From NCBI RefSeq assembly GCF_001598355.1, contig NZ_BCYU01000024.1, forward strand, positions 1-56,276: a stretch of 56,276 nucleotides of DNA, given 5' to 3'. Numbering within the stretch: the stretch's first letter is position 1; the number at the start of each line of letters is the position of its first letter. Below, piece after piece: positions 50,451 through 56,276 of this stretch. A program made the translations under genes and the position numbers. Source of the stretch: Sphingomonas asaccharolytica NBRC 15499. GTDB lineage: Bacteria; Pseudomonadota; Alphaproteobacteria; Sphingomonadales; Sphingomonadaceae. Below the pieces are notes generated by a model, which did not search any database, was not told where the DNA came from, and worked only from the letters and a program-made list of their open reading frames with translations.

Positions 50451-51670
50451 CGCGCCAACAATCGTTCACACGCGGCCGCCATCCGTCCTGCCAGTATAGA
50501 CCGGTCGAATTCCGCCGCAACATACGCGTGTCCGGTTGCGGCATGCCGCGCGACCTCGTCGGGATGATCAGCGAGATAAATGATCGCCTTTGCTAGTTCG
50601 GCGGCATCTTCGGGCGTGATTGCAATTCCAGCATCGCTTGCATCAAGGATGGCGCGCGCCTCCCCCTCGACACCGAGGATCATCGGGCGCCGGCTCGCCA
50701 TCGTCTCGAACATCTTCGACGGGATAACCGTTCTGAACGTGTCGAGGCGCTTGAGCAGCACAAGTGAGATGTCGGACGCGGCCAGCACGACAGGCATCAT
50801 CGCGCTCGGCAGTTGATCAACCATAACGACGTTATTCAATTGCAGACCATCGCGCTCCGCTACCAATCGCGCTCGCTCCGACCCGCCGCCCACCATCAAA
50901 ATAGTGATGTCTGATCGGTCGCGCAGCAGAGCCGCAGCGTCCAAAAGCGCGTCTAGCCCGTGTGCCATCCCATGCGTGCCGACATAGCTCGCGACGAACT
51001 TGCCGGTCAGGCCATATTCAATTCGGAACGCCATCGCTGCGGCAAGATCCGGATCGGTGAATCGCGACAAGTCGGCACCGTTCTTGATTACCTCGATGGG
51101 TTTTCCGCTGCGGTGTGGCGCGATATGGGCGATGAAGCCATCGGTCACGCTGACAACGAGGTCGGCACGGCGATAGGCGGCGCGCTCGATTCTCTCAAGT
51201 GCCCGAATGACGAAGCCGCGTTTCATCGCGCCGACCGCTATGATGCTCTCCGGCCAGAGATCGCGAATCTCGAGCACCCAAGGTCGGTGGCGGCGCGCGA
51301 ATAGCCAGCCAGTCAGTCCGCAGAAAAATTGCGGAGAGGTCGACAACACGACGTCGGCGCGCGGCAGACGCCATCCCTGCAATCCAGCCGACAGCATGAA
51401 CGATACGTAGTTGGCGATGCGCGGCAAGAATCCTTGATTTGCCGCCAAGTAGGTCCACACACGGATGACCTCGACACCGTCAATTTCCTCGCGGTGGAAT
51501 AGGCGATTGCGGAATCCGGGATAGACCTTGCCGTCGGGATGATTGGGCGGACCGGTGACGATCGTCACGCGGTGTCCAAGTCGCACCCATTCGCGCGCAT
51601 GCTCCGATAGACGTAACGCCGGTGCGTTGACCTCCGGTGGAAAGTAGTGTGTGAAAGCAAGGATGTGCAA
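50447..51670 (-). CDS. Glycosyltransferase, GT4 type (WbuB-like)
   Basis: This is a 407-residue GT-B enzyme: MHILAFTHYFPPEVNAPALR at the N-terminus and KYVGTHG-like FVASYVGTHGMAHGLDALLD in the donor domain, followed by ILGVEGEARAIL. It is of the WbuB type, which transfers an N-acetylamino sugar such as FucNAc in O-antigen synthesis; specificity here is inferred only by similarity of pattern. It starts 9 bp after the asnB-like gene. Confidence 0.88.
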   Translation of the reverse strand: MHILAFTHYFPPEVNAPALRLSEHAREWVRLGHRVTIVTGPPNHPDGKVYPGFRNRLFHREEIDGVEVIRVWTYLAANQGFLPRIANYVSFMLSAGLQGWRLPRADVVLSTSPQFFCGLTGWLFARRHRPWVLEIRDLWPESIIAVGAMKRGFVIRALERIERAAYRRADLVVSVTDGFIAHIAPHRSGKPIEVIKNGADLSRFTDPDLAAAMAFRIEYGLTGKFVASYVGTHGMAHGLDALLDAAALLRDRSDITILMVGGGSERARLVAERDGLQLNNVVMVDQLPSAMMPVVLAASDISLVLLKRLDTFRTVIPSKMFETMASRRPMILGVEGEARAILDASDAGIAITPEDAAELAKAIIYLADHPDEVARHAATGHAYVAAEFDRSILAGRMAAACERLLAR

Positions 51671-51679
51671 AATGGAGCC

Positions 51680-53503
51680 TCAGGCTGCGTCGCGCGTCGC
51701 CGCATGCTCCAGAGCCAGAAAGCGATCAATCACGGCTCGGCTCCAAGCGCGCGAATCTCGACGGTCGGGGGAGGCCGTGCCGCGGCCTTGTAGCCAAGCT
51801 GTTACCGGAATGTTGAACCCCGTCTTGGCGTGATTGACGATCGCGTCGGGCAGTGGCGCCGACGGTGCATTGGCGAGCATCGCCTTGCCTTGACCGGGCC
51901 TAAGCCGCGGAATGAGTGGAGCGACCGCGCGTAGTAACGTATAGTCGACGAGCGGTACACGGACTTCGATCGAATGCGCCATGCTCGCCCAGTCGATATC
52001 GCGCAGAAGCTGATTTTTCATATATAATCCGGATTCAAGTGCGGCAACGCGGCCGTTGTCCGACCCAGGGTCGGGTACGAGCTCGGCATTAATCAGGGCC
52101 AGGGCATCCAGCTCCGCCATCCCCTCGGCGGCAGTTGTCGAGTCAAGCACGCCATCGAGCTCGAACGGCAACAGCAGCGCTCGCCTCAGCAGCCAGCTGC
52201 CAGCCCAGCTGTCGGCGAGCGAGAGCACACCTCGCGCTTTGGGATTGCGATCGGCGAGCCGTGGCATGACCGCCGCGATGAACGCGCTGGAGAGGGGGCC
52301 CATGCCGGGGAGGCGAGCGAACGGCCCCGCACGTCGATACAGGGCAGGAACCGTCCGGAAAGTCGAATATCCTGCCAACAGTTCATCACCCCCCAATCCC
52401 GATATAGCAACCTTCAGGCCCTGCTCGCCGATCGCCTTGCTTACGAACCAACTGTTGACCCCGTCGATGCTCGGTTGGTCCATCGCCGCGAAGATCGCTG
52501 GCAAGTCCGCTTCAAACTCTGCCCGTTCGACGCGCCGAACATTGAAATCGACATCATAGAGTTCGGCGACTTGGCGCGCACGTGCGGTTTCATCGCGCTT
52601 ATTACCGTCAAACTCGGGAAATTGAAGTGTGACAGTACGAATCCGTTCTTGCCCGCAATCGCGCATCAGACCAATTAGTGCGCCAGAATCGACGCCACCC
52701 GATAGGAAGGCGCCGACCTCCACATCGGCGACCAAATGCGCCCGTACGCTGTCGCGTAGGGCGCCGCGGATCACCTCGGGATCAGCGGTTTCGGTACGGG
52801 CGTCCGCGATCACACGCGCGATATTGGCGAAACGCCGCGGTTTGCCGACGCCGTTGCAGTCGATGCTCATGACATGACCCGCAGGCACTGCGCGGATTGC
52901 CTTGTATATCGTGAAGGGTTCGGGCACCGAGCCTAACAGATGAAAGCCCACCAGCCCAGCCGGAGACGGTGTCTTGGGCACGGTCGGGTCGGTGCATAAC
53001 GCCCGCACTTGGGACGCGAAGCGGATGCACCCGCCGATGTCGGCGTAATAAAGCGGTTTGATTCCGTAAGGGTCGCGGCCGAAAAGCAAGCGCTGCTGCC
53101 CAGCATCCCATAGCGCGAAGGCGAACATGCCGCGCAACCGGTCGACCAGCGCGTCGCCGTGCTCGATATATAGGGCCAAGAGGACTTCGGTGTCCGACGA
53201 CGTCTTGAACAGGTGTCCTCTCGCCTCAAGCTCCGCCTTAAGTTCGCGATAATTGTAAATTTCGCCGTTGAAGACGATCGAGAGGCCAGTGCCGAGACGG
53301 TGCATCGGCTGGTTGGCCCGCTCGTCGAGATCGATAATCGAGAGGCGGCGATGGGCCAGCGCGACACGGCGTTCGTTGTTCTCCCAGAATCCCATGCCGT
53401 CGGGACCACGTGCCGCCATATGATCGCGTATTGCAGCGAGCACGCCGGGAACGGGCGTTGTCGCGGCGCTGTCGTAGCAATAATATCCAGCGATCCCGCA
53501 CAT
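51680..53503 (-). CDS. asnB: Glutamine-hydrolysing asparagine synthetase-type amidotransferase
   Basis: This is a 607-residue AsnB homologue: MCGIAGYYCY with the catalytic Cys2, ARGPDGMGFW, FNGEIYNYRELKAELEARGH in the glutaminase domain, and the PP-loop SGGVDS in the synthetase domain. Unlike the RiPP cyclase at 12.3-14.3 kb, it has an exposed Cys2 and so should hydrolyse glutamine. In EPS loci such enzymes amidate sugars, for example uronic acids to uronamides, or other acceptors. It is part of the long operon, followed 9 bp later by a glycosyltransferase gene. Confidence 0.9.
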   Translation of the reverse strand: MCGIAGYYCYDSAATTPVPGVLAAIRDHMAARGPDGMGFWENNERRVALAHRRLSIIDLDERANQPMHRLGTGLSIVFNGEIYNYRELKAELEARGHLFKTSSDTEVLLALYIEHGDALVDRLRGMFAFALWDAGQQRLLFGRDPYGIKPLYYADIGGCIRFASQVRALCTDPTVPKTPSPAGLVGFHLLGSVPEPFTIYKAIRAVPAGHVMSIDCNGVGKPRRFANIARVIADARTETADPEVIRGALRDSVRAHLVADVEVGAFLSGGVDSGALIGLMRDCGQERIRTVTLQFPEFDGNKRDETARARQVAELYDVDFNVRRVERAEFEADLPAIFAAMDQPSIDGVNSWFVSKAIGEQGLKVAISGLGGDELLAGYSTFRTVPALYRRAGPFARLPGMGPLSSAFIAAVMPRLADRNPKARGVLSLADSWAGSWLLRRALLLPFELDGVLDSTTAAEGMAELDALALINAELVPDPGSDNGRVAALESGLYMKNQLLRDIDWASMAHSIEVRVPLVDYTLLRAVAPLIPRLRPGQGKAMLANAPSAPLPDAIVNHAKTGFNIPVTAWLQGRGTASPDRRDSRAWSRAVIDRFLALEHAATRDAA

Positions 53504-53525
53504 TGCCGATCGACCCCTTTGCTGA

Positions 53526-55031
53526 CTAGCGACGTTTGAACGTCAGGCGGTTGAAAAAGGTCAAGCCAAGATGGGCAACGATCAAGATCGGTAATGCCCC
53601 GAAGACATCGGGCACAACGAATCCGTCCATGCGGGTTCCCATCCTGAGGCCCATCAGGACGGCCAGTAGCAAGTGAACAGAATTGTGGCGCAGCACTGCC
53701 ATCGTGTAAAGCGAAAGGGCGGCGAATAGTGCACCTATTAGCACCGCGCCGAGAATGACCAGCGCCCACCCTCCGTTCCAGTACAGTTCCGGGGGCCAGC
53801 CTGCTGCGATCTGTGATGTTTCGTTGCCGTTGATTGCGATAGATAACTCTGTGCCAACCGCCGTGATGTTGGGTTTTTCCGGATAGAGGATGCGCGGGAT
53901 CAAGGCGAACCCGGCATTCTTGAACGTCGTCCCCGGCCGACCGGCATCGTACTGGTCGATCACGAAGGAACCCGCCGCGACATAGGATAGGCGCGCCCAA
54001 CCGCCCTGAATATCGCTGTTCATCTCGACGTCGGCTGCCGCCGGACTGTAGGATTGTAGGATGGCGACACGCTGGTCGAGCGTGCCGCTGAACACCGTAC
54101 CGTTGATTTTGCCGAGCATCGCGCGACCATAGGTGACGACCGGTGCGATAGAGAAAAAGGTCGCTACGATGACGGCAAGGAGAACGCCGGTCACCCATAA
54201 GCGTCGATAGTGCTGGACGAGCGCGATGATGATCATGATCAGCGGCAATATCGCGCTAGTTTTTGAGAACTCGAGTAGACCTGTCGCAAAGTCGAGCAAT
54301 GCTAGCACAACGATGGCAAAGACCAGTGCCGGGCGCCGCCGTAGCATCTCAAGTGTCCCGAGGTAGTAGCCAACGAGCGCTAATTGAGAAACGTTTGCTA
54401 GCCAGGCGGGTACATAGCTCTCGATCAGACCAAATGAATGGGGCAGAAGGATCAGGTAGCGGACAATCATGCCGGCGCCGAGACAAATCGCTGCGAACGG
54501 CGCGTTGCCTATACCGCACGGCTCGGGCACGTAGTTGAACAGATAGGTCCCCGCTTTCCTGGACTGCTGAGCAATCAACAGCGAAACGGCGCGGAACGCC
54601 ACGAAGACCGTCAGGATGAAGAGCCCGGTAACCAGGTTGTAATGAGCCACGTCGTCGGGAAAGGTGAAATAGAAGGAGTTGAGTGCTTGCCGAGTTTCGT
54701 CGTTAACGATGTAGGGAACGACCGATCCCACTCCAAAATAGGCAATTGACGAAATTCGCACCCAAAAGAAAGGCGTCCACAGTGTGTTAACCGATCCGCG
54801 CAGCATTCGGGCTGCGCCAACACCAAGAACAATGATGAGAAACGAGGGGCCGGCGAGGTTGATGATATCGAGTATCCGGCCGCCGAGCGTCAGCGCGAAA
54901 AAGTAGACGATGTTGAGCAGCGCTAAGGTGCTGATCTCCATCCACGACGGAACCAGCGCGGTCCTTACCTCCGTATGCGCATCGCTCGACGCCGTCGCTG
55001 GCGGATCGAAGGACTGGAAAGTCGTCGCCAC
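53526..55031 (-). CDS. Polytopic membrane protein, candidate polysaccharide polymerase
   Basis: This is a 501-residue protein with about 12 transmembrane helices. GTG 55031 is used with AGGGAA about eight bases upstream; the longer frame to 55196 overlaps the divergent promoter region. It has one large loop (about 320-410, with TLDQRVAILQSYSPAAADVE) between helices, as in Wzy-type or O-antigen-polymerase-like proteins, but no family signature I can name. It is the first gene of the long minus-strand operon and could be the polymerase, with the 34.6-36.1 kb protein then acting as ligase, or the reverse. Confidence 0.72.
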   Translation of the reverse strand: MATTFQSFDPPATASSDAHTEVRTALVPSWMEISTLALLNIVYFFALTLGGRILDIINLAGPSFLIIVLGVGAARMLRGSVNTLWTPFFWVRISSIAYFGVGSVVPYIVNDETRQALNSFYFTFPDDVAHYNLVTGLFILTVFVAFRAVSLLIAQQSRKAGTYLFNYVPEPCGIGNAPFAAICLGAGMIVRYLILLPHSFGLIESYVPAWLANVSQLALVGYYLGTLEMLRRRPALVFAIVVLALLDFATGLLEFSKTSAILPLIMIIIALVQHYRRLWVTGVLLAVIVATFFSIAPVVTYGRAMLGKINGTVFSGTLDQRVAILQSYSPAAADVEMNSDIQGGWARLSYVAAGSFVIDQYDAGRPGTTFKNAGFALIPRILYPEKPNITAVGTELSIAINGNETSQIAAGWPPELYWNGGWALVILGAVLIGALFAALSLYTMAVLRHNSVHLLLAVLMGLRMGTRMDGFVVPDVFGALPILIVAHLGLTFFNRLTFKRR

Positions 55032-55180
55032 TTTTACGTTCCCTACGCTCTGCCGATGACAGCACTTATGCCCGACTCCTGCCGGGCAATCGGTCTCCAC
55101 GGCCATAGACTGCAATCGCCCGCGGTGAAATGGGCACGATCGCGCCTTGACACCATTTCCGGCCGTAGCATGGAGGGCGT

Positions 55181-56026
55181 ATGTCATCTCCTTCAACGCT
55201 CGCCCGCGTGGCCCGCTCCTTGCGCTTCTTACGCCACGTCCGCGGCTGGCAGGGAGCTGCCAATCGGTTGGCCGCGCGGTCAGGAAGTTTCGTCGTGAAC
55301 AATGGCAAAACGCGCATGGCGGGCGATTTGTCGTCGTTCATTGACCGGCAGGTCTTCCTGTTCGGGGGGTATGAGCGCGACCAGATCAGCCAATTCGTCA
55401 GGGCGGCGCCGCGCCACACCACCGTGCTCGACGTCGGCGCCAACGTTGGAAATCACTCGATCGAGTTTTCACGGGCATTCGACAAGGTTCATGCGTTCGA
55501 GCCAAATCCGGTGTTATGGCCAGCATTCGAGCGCAACGTTGCGCTGAATCCCGACGCTGACATTGAGCTTCACAGGATCGGGCTGTCTGATACAATGGCA
55601 GAACTGCCCCTGCTCAACATCGACAATGGCAATCTAGGGCTCGCGACCTTCCTCGATGTCGATCAGTACGAGCGCCCGCTGCGAGAGGTCGCGCGTGCGC
55701 GGGTCGAACGAGCGGATGACTATTTGGGCGAGATCGCGGTCGATGCGGTCAAGATCGACGTTCAAGGCTTCGAGCCACAAGTTCTTCGCGGCATGCCGAA
55801 ACTGCTCGAGCGGTGCCGACCGGTGGTCTGGGCCGAGTTTAGCAGCGGAACTATCAGCCAGACCTATGGCGATCGGGCTCTGATTGAAGAGCTCTTTCCG
55901 TATCCAGTTGCGCTATCGCGGTTTGAAGTGGAGGAGCGTGCCATATCACGGCGCATCATTCTCGTTCCCTACGGATCACGCGAAATCGAACAGGGCGACT
56001 ATGTGATCTCGCCAGCCGATTCCTGA
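55181..56026 (+). CDS. FkbM family methyltransferase
   Basis: This is a 281-residue methyltransferase at ATG 55181 with GGAGGG just upstream. SAM motif: VLDVGANVGNHSIEFSRAFD; then VHAFEPNPVLWPAFERNV and VKIDVQGFEPQVLRG. Gln replaces Glu in the common IDVEGxE motif. It is the only gene on its side of the operon's promoter and lies next to the IS fragment at the window edge. It is the fifth FkbM gene of the window. Confidence 0.86.
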   Translation: MSSPSTLARVARSLRFLRHVRGWQGAANRLAARSGSFVVNNGKTRMAGDLSSFIDRQVFLFGGYERDQISQFVRAAPRHTTVLDVGANVGNHSIEFSRAFDKVHAFEPNPVLWPAFERNVALNPDADIELHRIGLSDTMAELPLLNIDNGNLGLATFLDVDQYERPLREVARARVERADDYLGEIAVDAVKIDVQGFEPQVLRGMPKLLERCRPVVWAEFSSGTISQTYGDRALIEELFPYPVALSRFEVEERAISRRIILVPYGSREIEQGDYVISPADS

Positions 56027-56176
56027 ACGACTGCGAGATGCGACGGCCCCTTTATACGGCGCCGGTGAGAAGGCGCAGCCGGCGTTGTGCCAGCACCGGA
56101 TGGTGGAAGCCTGGAGGGCCCCAGCTGATCTCACCCTTCTGCGGCATGCAAGGAGCCGATCCGGGAGATCAGAGGA
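56027..56176. other. Intergenic stretch before the IS fragment
   Basis: No gene is visible here. The stretch lies between the FkbM stop and the transposase stop and probably includes the end of the insertion sequence, whose terminal inverted repeat cannot be fixed because the other end is outside the window. Confidence 0.5.
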
Positions 56177-56276
56177 CTAGATGTTTGGTCCCGGGATTTG
56201 ATGGGTCGGATCTGACGTGAATCGGTTGGGCTCGAGAGTCCACGCTTTGCAGATGGCTTCGTAGGTGTGAGGCCCC
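56177..56276 (-). mobile_element. IS481-family transposase C-terminus (partial)
   Basis: Read on the minus strand, the last 100 bases encode GPHTYEAICKAWTLEPNRF followed by TSDPTHQIPGPNI and a TAG stop (56179-56177). This matches the C-terminal end shared by integrase-core transposases of IS481-type elements (pattern Y-E-x-I-C-K-x-W). The remainder is beyond the window edge, so intactness cannot be judged. It marks the right border of the polysaccharide locus in this window. Confidence 0.78.

Noticed and set aside
25959..56026. A sphingan (gellan-type) biosynthesis operon
   Set aside because: The priming transferase and Wza/Wzc types are similar, but the sphingan rhamnose genes and the characteristic sphingan glycosyltransferase set were not recognised, and ManNAcA/GalA enzymes point to another polymer.

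Overview
The window looks like chromosomal DNA of a sphingomonad-type alphaproteobacterium (Sphingomonas or a close relative). The sequence is GC-rich, the rpsU/FKBP block and the cyanide-insensitive bd oxidase are of alphaproteobacterial type, and much of the window is an exopolysaccharide locus of the kind found in sphingomonads. This assignment is from sequence character only; no search was run. No rRNA, tRNA, CRISPR array or prophage core genes were seen.

Layout. (1) 1-9.3 kb is housekeeping or envelope: the 3' end of an RND efflux pump with its outer-membrane lipoprotein, a small conserved protein behind an RBS-masking hairpin, rpsU, three tandem FKBP-type prolyl isomerases, an MFS transporter, and a cydA-cydB-DUF2474 operon whose cydA carries an in-frame palindromic insert. 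(2) 9.3-11.9 kb holds a DUF6916-like protein, a GNAT acetyltransferase and three tandem tail-collar (MdpB-like) proteins. (3) 12.1-19.2 kb is the most interesting part: a RiPP cluster related to lasso-peptide clusters. A 54-residue precursor candidate too short for routine gene calling (12164-12328, +) converges on a minus-strand operon encoding a Nif11-like/sulfotransferase fusion, an HprK-type kinase, a second sulfotransferase, a PqqD/RRE protein and an asparagine-synthetase-type cyclase. A divergent pair, an aspartyl-hydroxylase-like protein and an FkbM methyltransferase, lies beside it. No B2 leader peptidase is visible. (4) 19.2-20.0 kb has no convincing gene. (5) 20.0-56.0 kb is a large polysaccharide locus. 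It has nucleotide-sugar genes (UDP-GlcA 4-epimerase, two UDP-sugar dehydrogenases, WecB), a priming sugar-phosphate transferase, Wza/Wzc-type export proteins, an O-antigen-ligase/polymerase-like protein, a second candidate polymerase, a Wzx-like flippase, eight or so glycosyltransferases, four FkbM methyltransferases, a heparinase II/III-family protein, an AsnB amidotransferase and a bi-domain oxidoreductase. (6) The right edge is the C-terminus of an IS481-type transposase.

How the parts fit. In the RiPP region the RRE protein would bind the W-x-x-P motif of the leader. The ATP-dependent cyclase would close a ring between residue 1 and Asp8 of the predicted core, and the HprK-like kinase would phosphorylate the C-terminal Ser, as known for the paeninodin family. 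The sulfotransferases, hydroxylase and methyltransferase would be tailoring enzymes. In the polysaccharide region the precursor enzymes point to uronic acids (ManNAcA through WecB/WecC, GalA through the epimerase). A Wzx/Wzy/Wzc/Wza-type route fits assembly and export. The minus-strand genes from 55.0 to 40.4 kb form a nearly gapless operon of eleven genes with repeated start/stop overlaps.
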